Position numbers and translations under genes: made by a program. Below are positions 1 to 7,601 of a stretch of DNA of 12,395 nt, in pieces. Every line of letters starts with the position of its first letter. The stretch's first letter is position 1. The DNA comes from an uncultured Campylobacter sp. (GTDB lineage: Bacteria > Campylobacterota > Campylobacteria > Campylobacterales > Campylobacteraceae): positions 1 through 12,395 of the forward strand of contig CAJPSJ010000029.1 in assembly GCA_905373295.1 (NCBI GenBank), in the 5' to 3' direction. The notes under the pieces were generated by a model. That model ran no database searches. It was not told where the DNA came from and saw nothing but the letters and a program-made list of their open reading frames with translations.

Positions 1-226
1 GCACAAATACAACTCTTACCTTTTTTTCAAGATCGACCTTGATTTTATTAAGCAAAAATGTCTTGCCACAGCCCGGTTTGCCGTAGAAAAGTATAAGTTT
101 TAACGGCTTTTGCAAAGCATTTAAAATTTTATGATAAGCAAGGGTCGATTTATCGAGATTAACGAAGTCCGAGACTTCGTTATCCTCGATAAAAATCTCC
201 TTGATCGCCGTATAATTATTACTCAT
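1..226 (-). CDS. ctsP: CtsP, P-loop ATPase of the transformation system (N-terminal 75 codons, cut by window edge)
   Basis: Reading the minus strand from an ATG at 226 gives a protein beginning MSNNYTAIKEIF, followed by a Walker A motif FYGKPGCGKTF at about residues 51-61. The frame stays open to the window edge. It lies directly after the secretin gene, as ctsP follows ctsD in C. jejuni, where CtsP is a nucleotide-binding, membrane-associated protein needed for DNA uptake. The layout (short N-terminal segment, then an early P-loop) also resembles the ExeA/GspA/MshM group of AAA ATPases. The start overlaps the end of ctsD by 8 bases (ATGAGTAA). I see no clear Shine-Dalgarno sequence before it, so translation is probably coupled to ctsD. 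Walker B and the C-terminal part lie outside the window. The P-loop is plain; the exact family rests mostly on gene order. Confidence 0.8.
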   Translation of the reverse strand, partial: MSNNYTAIKEIFIEDNEVSDFVNLDKSTLAYHKILNALQKPLKLILFYGKPGCGKTFLLNKIKVDLEKKVRVVFV

Positions 227-1727
227 TTTCGTAGATAGATTTTGAGTAACCTAGCTCTTTAAGAGAGGTAGCAAGCGGCGCGCCAGTATTGTCGATGATA
301 TGTGGAGTTACTACGAAGATTAGCTCCGACGTGCTCAAAATATCGGCAGTGCTTTTGAAAAGATTTCCGATTAATGGAATTTCGGCTAGCACAGGCACCC
401 TAGTGTTATTCTTGGACTTAGTTGCACCAATCAAACCGCCTAAAATTACAGTATCGCCATCGTCTACCCAAACTACACTAGAGAGTTTCTTTTGCAAAGT
501 ATCAGGTGCGATATCTCTTCTGCCGTTTTCTTTTCTTACATTATCTTCCGCATATTTAAGAGAACTTAAAGATGGATTGATTCGTAGCATAATCCTATTA
601 TCATCTGAAATTTCAGGCAAGATATTCAAAAGAATACCTACAAAGATCGAATACTGATCATCCGACTGAGTATCTCCACCTTGATAATCGCCTGTAGTAG
701 TAGATTTCAATACATAGTTAATGGTATCACCTACGGAGATAATAGCAGGCTGATTATTCATCGTAGTTACTTTAGGGCTTGAAATAATCTTGGTTTTACC
801 TTTAGTCTCTAGAAAGTTAATCAAACCGTCGATATTGAAATTTAGATTAGCCCCTATCGTCCAAGTTCCGTGAGTATCACTAGCCTTTCCTCTATTTCCG
901 TTATCTATGTGATATCCTGAAAGCTTAGTTGGATCTCCACCTACATAGGTATTAAATCCCAATTGGAATTTACTCCAATCTATACCGGTGGTGTATTCGT
1001 TATTTAGCTCGACAGATATGATATTTACATCTAGTAGTACTTGGCGGCTAAGGCGTTTTTGCATACCGCTTAGATATCTATCTACGCGAGCTATCTGAGA
1101 CTTCATAGCAGTAACGGTTACTAAACCAGCATTTTGATTTATAATAGGAGCGACTGCGACGTATTTTTCGGTACCGTTATTTAAAACAGAAGTGATTTCC
1201 TCGCTAATCTTCTCCCAAAAATCAAATTTCTCTTTGGTAGTGATCTTATTATCTTCTTTATTTTCTTTATCGTCGCTATCATCCACTTTCGTAGGTGCGG
1301 AATCGACAGAAGATTTAGTAACAGCAGTGCCTTCTCTAATAGAGGTGATGTAATCCACTTTAAAAGTCCTAGTCTCTAGCGCTGAAATTTTTAATATGCC
1401 ATGAGAATACTCATAGCTTAGATTATTCTCTTTTATGAGTAGATCTAAAACTTCGCGTAAAGAAAGGTCTTTGATGCTTACGCCTTGCAGTGGCTTACTC
1501 ATCTCCTCTTGAGCGATAGCATCTTTTGCTACCACTGAAAAGCGGCACATATCGGATAGCTGAGTTAGCATCTCGTTTAGCGTAACGGTATCGTTAATCT
1601 TAATATTTAGCGCCTTCCTATCGCAGTTACCTGCAGTTGCGGGAGCGGCATATAGACTAGTAGCCGTAACAGACAAAGCAAGCATAGCGGCTATGCTAAG
1701 CTTTTTACTTATATGTAATAATGACAT
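219..1727 (-). CDS. ctsD: CtsD, outer-membrane secretin of the transformation / type IV pilus-like system
   Basis: The 502-residue protein would form the outer-membrane channel through which DNA or a pseudopilus passes. Residues 1-27 form a signal peptide with a likely cut after SLYA. Residues 38-118 look like a secretin N0/STN domain. Residues 135-170 are a charged, low-complexity linker, and about 185-225 a small N-domain. Residues 226-478 are the secretin core, with the hallmark VPVLAEIPLIGNLF at 444-457 and ELIFVVTPHII at 468-478. Two cysteines (35 and 61) in the exported N-terminal part could form a disulfide. The architecture resembles MshL of MSHA pili more than the longer PilQ, since there is no AMIN domain. 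The gene overlaps the upstream periplasmic-protein gene by 23 bases, and AAGGA precedes the ATG. It corresponds to Cj1474c of C. jejuni as I recall it. Confidence 0.9.
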   Translation of the reverse strand: MSLLHISKKLSIAAMLALSVTATSLYAAPATAGNCDRKALNIKINDTVTLNEMLTQLSDMCRFSVVAKDAIAQEEMSKPLQGVSIKDLSLREVLDLLIKENNLSYEYSHGILKISALETRTFKVDYITSIREGTAVTKSSVDSAPTKVDDSDDKENKEDNKITTKEKFDFWEKISEEITSVLNNGTEKYVAVAPIINQNAGLVTVTAMKSQIARVDRYLSGMQKRLSRQVLLDVNIISVELNNEYTTGIDWSKFQLGFNTYVGGDPTKLSGYHIDNGNRGKASDTHGTWTIGANLNFNIDGLINFLETKGKTKIISSPKVTTMNNQPAIISVGDTINYVLKSTTTGDYQGGDTQSDDQYSIFVGILLNILPEISDDNRIMLRINPSLSSLKYAEDNVRKENGRRDIAPDTLQKKLSSVVWVDDGDTVILGGLIGATKSKNNTRVPVLAEIPLIGNLFKSTADILSTSELIFVVTPHIIDNTGAPLATSLKELGYSKSIYENE

Positions 1728-2133
1728 TTTGACTTCCTTGTTTTAGTGTTAGTTCGACTTTATTTTCATCGTCGTTGGTAATAATAACGCTATTACCCGT
1801 TATTTGCACGATCTTATATGAGCCTACATACTCGCCCAAACCATACCACTTATCGTTTAGCTTAACCTTATCGCCCATAATACCTACTAGCTGATAACCT
1901 AGATCCACCTGCTGATTAGCTTCTCTAGGCGCATTAGCTTCTTTAGGATAAAACGGATCTTGCAAAGAAGCTATCTGCTCATCGCTAAGACCTACTCTAG
2001 GCTTACTAAGATCATCGAATATCGCATCGTATTTAGCTTTATAGGCTCCATTACTAGGCGCCACCGTTTGGTTATTATCTACAGCAAATAGAGCAGTAGA
2101 AAGTAGCAAAGAGCATAAAATTAACTTTTTCAT
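1705..2133 (-). CDS. PilP/GspC-like periplasmic protein before the secretin gene (candidate CtsR)
   Basis: The 142-residue protein has a signal peptide (residues 1-17, MKKLILCSLLLSTALFA) and a flexible middle. At 59-61 comes a DPF motif, as in PilP-type proteins. Residues 78-132 form a compact beta-rich domain (YQLVGIMGDKVKLNDKWYGL and onward) resembling the HR/PilP fold that binds the N0 domain of secretins. By inference it links the inner-membrane proteins made from the two upstream genes to CtsD. Its ATG shares one base with the upstream stop (TAATG), and GGGGAG lies about 10 bases before it. In C. jejuni the gene just before ctsD is ctsR, so ctsR is the likely name, but I assign it by position rather than by recognised sequence. 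Cys7 is too close to the N-terminus to be a convincing lipobox. Confidence 0.78.
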   Translation of the reverse strand: MKKLILCSLLLSTALFAVDNNQTVAPSNGAYKAKYDAIFDDLSKPRVGLSDEQIASLQDPFYPKEANAPREANQQVDLGYQLVGIMGDKVKLNDKWYGLGEYVGSYKIVQITGNSVIITNDDENKVELTLKQGSQNVIITYK

Positions 2134-2786
2134 TAGTAATTTACTCCCCAGATAGATATACCGATGCTTCCACCGATTTTGCCATTTTTAGTGGCATTGA
2201 TATCCATCTTATTTACATCTACGATCATCTCCGATTGTTCGATAAGGTTGATATACCTAAGGACGTTCGAAAATGCTCCTTCAAATTTCACATCTATATC
2301 CAGCAAAGCTTCGGGCTGAAAAATTTGTTTGATGCTAGGCTCTCTTCTATCGCTGTGAATAGCATAAATTTTAATATTGTTATTCTCTGCGATCGTTGAG
2401 AGGCTATCCATAAACTTAGCCCAGTTCTTTTCATTATAGGTAAGCTTTGAAATTTCTTTTAGCTTACCGTCTAGATACCCACGCTCTTCAATGATATTGT
2501 TAAGGTTGGTCCTAGCACCATTGAGGATATTGCGTTTATTATTAACAAAAGCCTCAGGATCACCGCCAAAAAACTCGTTATATTCTCTTTGTGCGCCTTC
2601 AAGCTTCGTCGTGGCAGTACTTAGATTTGTTTCGCTCTCCTCTAAATACGGATCCGCATAGCCACTCAAAATAAAGTAAGCTACCACACCTACAAACAAC
2701 AAAGCTATGTAAAAATAGTTATTTGCACTATTTCCCTTGGAGGCAAACCATTGATCAAGTTGATCTAATGAACTTTTCTTTTTCAT
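2133..2786 (-). CDS. PilO/GspM-like inner-membrane protein of the transformation system
   Basis: The 217-residue bitopic protein has a short basic cytoplasmic tail, one membrane helix at about 23-43 (FYIALLFVGVVAYFIL), a charged coiled-coil stretch at about 48-118, and an alpha/beta periplasmic domain at about 120-217. That order is the signature of PilO, GspM and MshJ. These proteins pair with PilN/GspL to form the inner-membrane platform under the secretin. The gene starts on a TAATG overlap with the upstream gene and has a strong GGAGG 7 bases before the ATG, which supports this start. No enzymatic motif is visible. The assignment rests on architecture and gene order, because sequence conservation in this family is weak. 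Confidence 0.75.
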   Translation of the reverse strand: MKKKSSLDQLDQWFASKGNSANNYFYIALLFVGVVAYFILSGYADPYLEESETNLSTATTKLEGAQREYNEFFGGDPEAFVNNKRNILNGARTNLNNIIEERGYLDGKLKEISKLTYNEKNWAKFMDSLSTIAENNNIKIYAIHSDRREPSIKQIFQPEALLDIDVKFEGAFSNVLRYINLIEQSEMIVDVNKMDINATKNGKIGGSIGISIWGVNY

Positions 2787-4306
2787 TATTTAACCTCCAC
2801 ACTGATGTTGCTATCGTAAAAGACGGTTTTATTACCCTCTTGTAGCGCGATTGTTTTAGTATCCACGCCATACACCTCTTTTTTACTGATATCCTCTAAA
2901 AGCTCGGTCATCTGCTTATCGTTTTTGGTGCGCACCTGAACAGTTAGAGTCCTATTCTCATCACCGATCCTAACCATATTGCCCTTATTTTTAACGACCA
3001 TATTGGTTAGCTCAAAAATAGAAACTCCCTTCATAGCGTAATTATTTTTCTTATCTAAGATGGCATTAATTAGATCGCGCCTGTCGTTAAGCTCCTTACC
3101 GCTCTTAGCAGCCTGGGCATTTACCTCTTTAGTCTCTTTATCCAAACGCGCACTTTCAGTTCTAGCAGGACCCATCTTTTCCTCTAAACCTTTATATTCG
3201 CTAGTTTTATCATCAGCTACCATATTATTATAATATCCATAGCCGAAGTTATACGCAGGATACACAGCGCCAAGTAAGCAGCCTAGCAGCATATAGCCTA
3301 TCAGCTTGCCGGTTGATCTTTGAGTCAAAGGCGGAGGTCTCATAAACGGCGAGTAGTTGTGATCGTCGTCTTTGGTAACCAAATAATCTTGACCTACCAA
3401 GAACATCAAAATATCTAGCTGAGTGAGCGGATAATCTTTCGCGTTGATTGCAACGTTAAAATTAAAATCCTTGTATCTTAGCTTTAAATTATTTTCTACA
3501 AAAACCTCGATCGCAGGAATTTTACCGATATCCGTTCCGATATAAACGTTTTGAATATTGACGTTGTAAATTTTACTAATACCGTTCAACACGTCGTTGA
3601 TGTAGTAAAACATATCGTCAAAAATTTGGATCATATAATCGCGTTCGGTCGGATTTTCTAAATTTACTCCCTGTTTGGAGAGCAGTCTATAAAAGCTCTC
3701 TTCATCGACTCTGCTACCGACTAGCTCGACATATTTTTCATGCAAAAATTTTAGGTTATATCTTACTTGGCGGGATTGAAAATATTCGCCGTTTTGATAC
3801 ACTACCAAAAACGCATCGTCGCGTTGCAAGTAGATGAAGCAGTCGATTCCGTCGCGAGTTAGGACGCCTCTATTATACAAGCCCTCGTATAAAAACGGAG
3901 CCATAGCCACATAGTCGATGTAGTTCGTCCTAGCGGCGATCGCATCGAATTCTGAAGTGAGTTTGGCATTATCTACGACAAAGACATTGAAAATTCTATC
4001 ATCGCCGCCAGCGCCTATTACCTCACTATAGGTGATTTTGTAATCCAAAGCGGTGTCAAGCCCCAGCTCCTCATACACCTTAACGACGATCGCATCTAAA
4101 AGATCCGCGTCCTCTACCGATCTGCTTATCTCGACCGTCGCAGTCATTATATCCTTATACGGAATATATGAGACGTAAGTTTCCTTCGCACGATTCGCTT
4201 TTGAGAAGTCGTGCTCGAAAACTTCATTCTCACTTAGACCGAATATGGTTTGCGTGACTTTGTTAATCGCAACAATCGAACTAGCATTTTTACTATTCTT
4301 TGCCAT
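2786..4306 (-). CDS. GspL/MshI-like protein: PilM-like cytoplasmic domain fused to PilN-like membrane and periplasmic part
   Basis: From the ATG at 4306 the protein has 506 residues. About 1-320 is a large soluble domain in the place of the actin-like PilM domain. A membrane helix follows at about 334-358 (LIGYMLLGCLLGAVYPAYNF), then a charged coiled coil at about 365-425, and a small alpha/beta periplasmic domain at about 425-506. This is the layout of GspL and MshI, and equals PilM plus PilN in one chain. It should carry cytoplasmic signals to the PilO- and PilP-like partners encoded next. The open frame extends upstream to a TTG at 4372, but the extra 22 residues overlap a promoter-like sequence. 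The internal ATG has GGAG just upstream, so I prefer it. I cannot see a classical actin phosphate-binding motif near the N-terminus, so ATP binding is uncertain. In C. jejuni the gene following era (Cj0660c) may be the counterpart. Confidence 0.75.
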   Translation of the reverse strand: MAKNSKNASSIVAINKVTQTIFGLSENEVFEHDFSKANRAKETYVSYIPYKDIMTATVEISRSVEDADLLDAIVVKVYEELGLDTALDYKITYSEVIGAGGDDRIFNVFVVDNAKLTSEFDAIAARTNYIDYVAMAPFLYEGLYNRGVLTRDGIDCFIYLQRDDAFLVVYQNGEYFQSRQVRYNLKFLHEKYVELVGSRVDEESFYRLLSKQGVNLENPTERDYMIQIFDDMFYYINDVLNGISKIYNVNIQNVYIGTDIGKIPAIEVFVENNLKLRYKDFNFNVAINAKDYPLTQLDILMFLVGQDYLVTKDDDHNYSPFMRPPPLTQRSTGKLIGYMLLGCLLGAVYPAYNFGYGYYNNMVADDKTSEYKGLEEKMGPARTESARLDKETKEVNAQAAKSGKELNDRRDLINAILDKKNNYAMKGVSIFELTNMVVKNKGNMVRIGDENRTLTVQVRTKNDKQMTELLEDISKKEVYGVDTKTIALQEGNKTVFYDSNISVEVK

Positions 4307-4343
4307 AACACTCCACTTCCAAATGAAATTTTCTACGCTGCTA

Positions 4344-4372
4344 ATACTAATAGAAATAAAATAAAATGTCAA
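4344..4372 (-). promoter_or_regulatory. Candidate sigma70 promoter of the cts operon
   Basis: On the minus strand a perfect -35 hexamer TTGACA (4372-4367) is followed by a 17-base T-rich spacer and TAGTAT (4349-4344), four of six matches to TATAAT. Transcription would start near 4337, leaving an untranslated leader of about 30 bases before the ATG at 4306. The T-rich periodic spacer is typical of Campylobacter promoters. The first bases overlap the era stop codon TGA. Confidence 0.5.
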
Positions 4373-5238
4373 TAGATAAAATCGGTTTTTACCCTAAATT
4401 CGTCATTTTTCCAGCTTTTTTTTACAAAAACTGTTAATTTTAAGTAAATTTTGACCTTAGAAAAATTTGAAATTAACTTTTTGGCTCGAATTCCTATCCG
4501 CTTTATCGCCTCGCCGTTTTTGCCGATCAACATCTCTTTGTGAGAATTGGTGTCCGTTATGATCCGCGCATAGACCGAGATCAGACCCGGTTTTTCTAGC
4601 ACTTTTTCCATCACGACATCGCTGCAATACGGGATCTCGTCGCTCATACTCTCAAAAATCGCCTCAAGTATGAAGTCGCGGCAAATTTCACGCTCGTTGG
4701 TCGCGCTTAAAATTTCGGGATCGTAAAAGTACTCATGCTCGGGCAAAATTTTACAAATTTCATCCAAAACCTGCTTTTTATAGACCTTTTTTTTGATACT
4801 AACCGGGATTATCGCTTCGAATTTATCGGTAAATTTTTGATATTGCAGCAGCTTTTGCACGATCTTTTCGTCATTTGCTTCGTCGGTTTTAGTTAAAATC
4901 ACGATGTGCTTCGCGCCTGCGTTTAAATTTAAAAATTTTTCATATTCTGAGGTATCATCGTGCACCGGCGCCAAAAACAGCACCAAATCGCAGCCCTCAA
5001 TCGCCCCGAGCGCTACTTCAACCATCAGTTTATTCATCAGCTTGGCGCTTTCGTGCAGCCCGGGCGTGTCCGTGAAAATCACCTGATCTGCGCCGTTCAT
5101 CGCGATGCCGCTAATCTTGCGGCGCGTGGCATTGATCTTGTGTGAGACGAGCGAAATTTTCTCGCCGCAGAGATAGTTTAACAGCGAGCTCTTGCCCGCA
5201 TTCGTCCGCCCGATGAGCGTTACAAATCCGCTTTTCAT
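4369..5238 (-). CDS. era: GTPase Era, 16S rRNA-binding ribosome assembly factor
   Basis: The 289-residue protein binds GTP and the 3' end of 16S rRNA during maturation of the small ribosomal subunit. Its G1 motif is GRTNAGKSS (residues 10-18), G2 lies in NATRR (36-40), G3 is DTPG (57-60) and G4 is TKTD (116-119). A C-terminal KH domain carries GKNG (239-242). G1 differs from the usual GRPNVGKS and G4 from NKxD; as I recall, the G1 form is common in Campylobacterota. Length fits the family. AAGGA lies about 5 bases before the ATG. A 498-base non-coding gap separates it from hslU, so it probably has its own promoter. Its stop codon overlaps the candidate promoter of the cts operon. Confidence 0.95.
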   Translation of the reverse strand: MKSGFVTLIGRTNAGKSSLLNYLCGEKISLVSHKINATRRKISGIAMNGADQVIFTDTPGLHESAKLMNKLMVEVALGAIEGCDLVLFLAPVHDDTSEYEKFLNLNAGAKHIVILTKTDEANDEKIVQKLLQYQKFTDKFEAIIPVSIKKKVYKKQVLDEICKILPEHEYFYDPEILSATNEREICRDFILEAIFESMSDEIPYCSDVVMEKVLEKPGLISVYARIITDTNSHKEMLIGKNGEAIKRIGIRAKKLISNFSKVKIYLKLTVFVKKSWKNDEFRVKTDFIY

Positions 5239-5370
5239 ATTTTCCTTAAATTTATAAATTTATCTTGCAACCGCAGCGCTAAGCTTTTGCGAGTAAATTT
5301 TAAAATCTCGTTTTGCGCAGGCCGGCTCCGCACGAGCGTCGAAATTTTGAAATTCCGCCATCACATAAGC

Positions 5371-5418
5371 GGGTAAAATTTAAAATTTCAAGCCGCGCAG
5401 TAGCGATAAATTTTACCC
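5371..5418. repeat. Perfect 11-bp inverted repeat, 26-base spacer
   Basis: Arms GGGTAAAATTT (5371-5381) and AAATTTTACCC (5408-5418) are exact reverse complements. The 26-base loop (5382-5407) is GC-rich in its centre. Confidence 0.8.
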
Positions 5419-5426
5419 ACCTTGGC

Positions 5427-5470
5427 GCAGAATTCTATCTACTACAAATCTCGCAAGCTGTGAATTCTGC
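5427..5470. repeat. Perfect 9-bp inverted repeat, 26-base spacer
   Basis: Arms GCAGAATTC (5427-5435) and GAATTCTGC (5462-5470) are exact reverse complements with a 26-base spacer, the same spacing as the repeat just to its left. A competing smaller hairpin, AAGCTG (5455-5460) with CAGCTT (5470-5475), overlaps the right arm. Confidence 0.75.
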
Positions 5471-5564
5471 AGCTTCGTAAATTGATCGCGAAATTTTAAA
5501 TTCTATCCTGCCATGCGCTACGGCTTGACATATAACGAGCGCAGCACAGAATTTCGATCATTCC

Positions 5565-5590
5565 TGAAATTTTACAGACTTAAAATTTCA
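5565..5590. repeat. Perfect 10-bp hairpin with 6-base loop
   Basis: TGAAATTTTA (5565-5574) and TAAAATTTCA (5581-5590) are exact reverse complements around the loop CAGACT. The stem is AT-rich and no run of T follows directly on either strand, so it is not a standard terminator. Confidence 0.75.
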
Positions 5591-5697
5591 AAGTATCGCC
5601 AAATTTAAAAGGATTAAATTCTGCGCATTTTTAAAATTTCGCCAAATCTCAAACCTAAAATTCTAACGCTTTGCAAATTTAAAAACCGCAAAATTCC

Positions 5698-5735
5698 GCG
5701 GCTCCGCAGTTTTCTAAGAGCAACTGCCGCGCCGC
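5698..5735 (-). terminator. Candidate terminator hairpin after hslU
   Basis: It starts two bases after the hslU stop. On the minus strand the outer stem is GCGGC (5735-5731) with GCCGC (5702-5698). A 3 x 3 internal loop follows, then an inner stem GCAGTT (5727-5722) with AACTGC (5711-5706), and a 10-base loop. Downstream come TTTT and TTTTT runs split by GCGG, a weaker tail than a textbook terminator. Confidence 0.45.
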
Positions 5736-5736
5736 C

Positions 5737-7056
5737 TTATAAAATGTATTTCGCCAGATCCTCGTCGCTTGCGATGCCTGCGAGCTTTTCGCTTACGAGC
5801 TTCTCATCCACGACGATCTTTTGCCCTTTAAACTTATCCGCTTCGAAGCTGATATCTTCGAGCACTTTTTCCATTATCGTATGCAGCCTTCTAGCGCCGA
5901 TATCCTCGACCTTTTCGTTCGTACTCGCCGCAAATTTCGCGATCGTTTTAACCCCGTCCTCGCTAAATTCCAACTCCACGCCCTCAGTCTTTAAAAGCGC
6001 CGAGTACTGCTTAAGAAGCGAATTTTTAGGCTTGGTTAAAATTTCACACAGCGCCGCCTCGTCTAAGCTATCAAGCTCGACGCGAAGCGGGAAGCGCCCC
6101 TGAAGCTCGGGTATGAGATCGCTCGGCTTGCTGATATGAAAGGCGCCCGCGGCGATAAAAAGGACATGATCGGTGTCGATATTGCCGAATTTCGTGCTTA
6201 CGCTGCTGCCCTCCACGATCGGAAGCAGATCGCGCTGCACGCCCTCTTTGCTCGGATCCTGCCTGCCGCTATTTCCGCTTGAGACAGCCACCTTATCGAT
6301 CTCGTCGATAAAGATAATGCCCTCGTTTTGCGCGCGCCTAACGGCTTCGGCTTTGATGCTCTCCATATCTAAGACCTTCTCGCTAGCCTCGCTTTTAAGG
6401 GCAACTTTGGCGTCTTTTACCTTCATCTCTTTTTTGCTTTTACGCGTCGAAATTCCGATTACTTTGATGAAGCTTTCCTGCATATTCGCCATCTCGGGCG
6501 GCAAATTCGGATTTGATTCAAGCGCGTTTTCGCTTACTTCGATCTCGATGCTAAGATCGTCTAGATCGCCACATTCGAGCTTGGCCGCCATCTTTTCGTA
6601 GCTTTTTTCGTAATCTGCGACCTTCTCCTCGCTCGCTCCGCGCGGAAGCGGCGGAAGGACTTTTTCTAAAATTTTACGCTTGATGTAATCATCGATCTTG
6701 TCTTTGTTCTTTTCAAATTCCTCGCCGCGTACTAAATTTACCGACGCAGCGGCCAGATCGCGCACCATGCTCTCCACGTCGCGTCCCACGAAGCCCACTT
6801 CAGTATATTTGCTCGCCTCGACCTTGATAAAAGGAAGCCCGAACATCTTCGAAAGCCTGCGCGCGATCTCGGTCTTACCTACGCCGGTAGAGCCGATCAT
6901 CAGGATATTTTTGGGCATCACCTCGTTTTTCATCTCATCTTCAAGCGCCATTCTGCGATAGCGATTTCGCAAAGCCACCGCTATCGTACGTTTGGCACTA
7001 TTTTGTCCGATTATATATTCGTCTAGTTTCTCTACGATCTGCTTTGGCGTCATCAT
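5737..7056 (-). CDS. hslU: HslU, ATPase subunit of the HslUV protease
   Basis: The 439-residue AAA+ unfoldase feeds substrates into HslV in the cytoplasm (E. coli HslU has 443 residues). Walker A is GSTGVGKT (55-62), the pore loop lies in GFVGRD (88-93), the charged I-domain spans about 105-240, and Walker B is IIFIDE (247-252). Sensor-1 lies in [11 protein letters not shown] (297-307) and the arginine finger region is ELQGRFP (317-323). The C-terminus KYIL fits the tail that docks into HslV. The start is ATGATG: the first ATG (7056) overlaps the hslV stop by 4 bases, the second (7053) by 1. The AAGAG just upstream is better spaced for the second, so the protein may lack the first Met. It is co-transcribed with hslV and rplI. 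Confidence 0.97.
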   Translation of the reverse strand: MMTPKQIVEKLDEYIIGQNSAKRTIAVALRNRYRRMALEDEMKNEVMPKNILMIGSTGVGKTEIARRLSKMFGLPFIKVEASKYTEVGFVGRDVESMVRDLAAASVNLVRGEEFEKNKDKIDDYIKRKILEKVLPPLPRGASEEKVADYEKSYEKMAAKLECGDLDDLSIEIEVSENALESNPNLPPEMANMQESFIKVIGISTRKSKKEMKVKDAKVALKSEASEKVLDMESIKAEAVRRAQNEGIIFIDEIDKVAVSSGNSGRQDPSKEGVQRDLLPIVEGSSVSTKFGNIDTDHVLFIAAGAFHISKPSDLIPELQGRFPLRVELDSLDEAALCEILTKPKNSLLKQYSALLKTEGVELEFSEDGVKTIAKFAASTNEKVEDIGARRLHTIMEKVLEDISFEADKFKGQKIVVDEKLVSEKLAGIASDEDLAKYIL

Positions 7057-7601
7057 CTCTTTTCATCCCAAATTGCGTATGTTTTAATGTTCTCGTTCGT
7101 GTAAATACAAATCTCGCCCGCGATTTTGAGGCTTTGCTTTACGAGCTCTTCCTCGTCTAGGCTTGCAAATTTATCCAAAGCTCGCGCTGCGCTAAGAGCG
7201 TAATTCCCGCCGCTTCCGATCGCTGCGATCTTACCGTCGTCCGGCTCTACCACGTCGCCCGTGCCGCTAAGCAGAAAGATATTTTTGCGATCCAGCACCA
7301 GCATCATCGCTTCGAGCTTTCGCAGATACTTATCCTTGCGCCACTGCTTGCTAAATTCTATCACCGCCCTTAAAAGATCGCCCTTTGCGCCATCGAGGCA
7401 CTTCTCAAACATATCAAAAAGATTAAATGCATCGGCGGTGCTGCCCGCAAAGCCCGCCAAGACGTTACTCTCTTTGCCGATCTTTCGAATTTTAGTCGCA
7501 TTGCCCTTTAAGACGGTGTTTCCAAACGTTACCTGTCCGTCGCCGCCGATGACGGAGCCCTTCGCGCCTTTGTAAGCTAAAATGGTAGTCGCTTCAAACA
7601 C
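7053..7601 (-). CDS. hslV: HslV, threonine protease subunit of HslUV
   Basis: The 182-residue protein is the proteasome-beta-like peptidase that HslU caps. The N-terminus [12 protein letters not shown] implies a four-residue propeptide removed to expose Thr5 as the nucleophile; as I recall, Helicobacter HslV has the same MFEA start. GDGQVT (20-25) and the GSGG motif near residue 130 are conserved family marks. The start codon is GTG (7601-7599), preceded by AGAGGTG inside the end of rplI. The reading frames overlap by 8 bases (GTGTTTGA), which suggests coupling to the highly expressed ribosomal protein gene. The downstream overlap with hslU keeps the two subunits together. Confidence 0.97.
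   Translation of the reverse strand: MFEATTILAYKGAKGSVIGGDGQVTFGNTVLKGNATKIRKIGKESNVLAGFAGSTADAFNLFDMFEKCLDGAKGDLLRAVIEFSKQWRKDKYLRKLEAMMLVLDRKNIFLLSGTGDVVEPDDGKIAAIGSGGNYALSAARALDKFASLDEEELVKQSLKIAGEICIYTNENIKTYAIWDEKR

Larger units (their letters stand above)
5239..5736. other. 498-base non-coding gap between hslU and era
   Basis: No open frame of useful length appears on either strand and all frames are stop-rich. The gap holds several perfect inverted repeats (listed separately), a hairpin after hslU, and about 21 RAATTY sites by eye. The minus-strand word TAGAATT occurs three times, ending near 5431, 5499 and 5659. Near the right-hand start of era (5239-5265) the minus strand reads GATAAATTTATAAATTTAAG, which could include a -10 element. 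I recognise no known RNA family. Confidence 0.7.

Noticed and set aside
289..657. Plus-strand open frame opposite the secretin gene
   Set aside because: The minus-strand frame encodes clear secretin motifs over the same bases; the plus-strand product looks like an antisense translation.
2083..2133. Lipobox at Cys7 of the PilP-like protein
   Set aside because: Only six residues precede the cysteine and a hydrophobic core follows it, so an ordinary signal peptide is more likely.
4307..4372. TTG start adding 22 residues to the GspL-like protein
   Set aside because: The added residues are poorly structured, there is no ribosome site before the TTG, and the same bases form a promoter-like sequence.
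5239..5736. CRISPR-like or tandem repeat array in the hslU-era gap
   Set aside because: The repeated words are short and irregularly spaced; no repeat-spacer periodicity is present.
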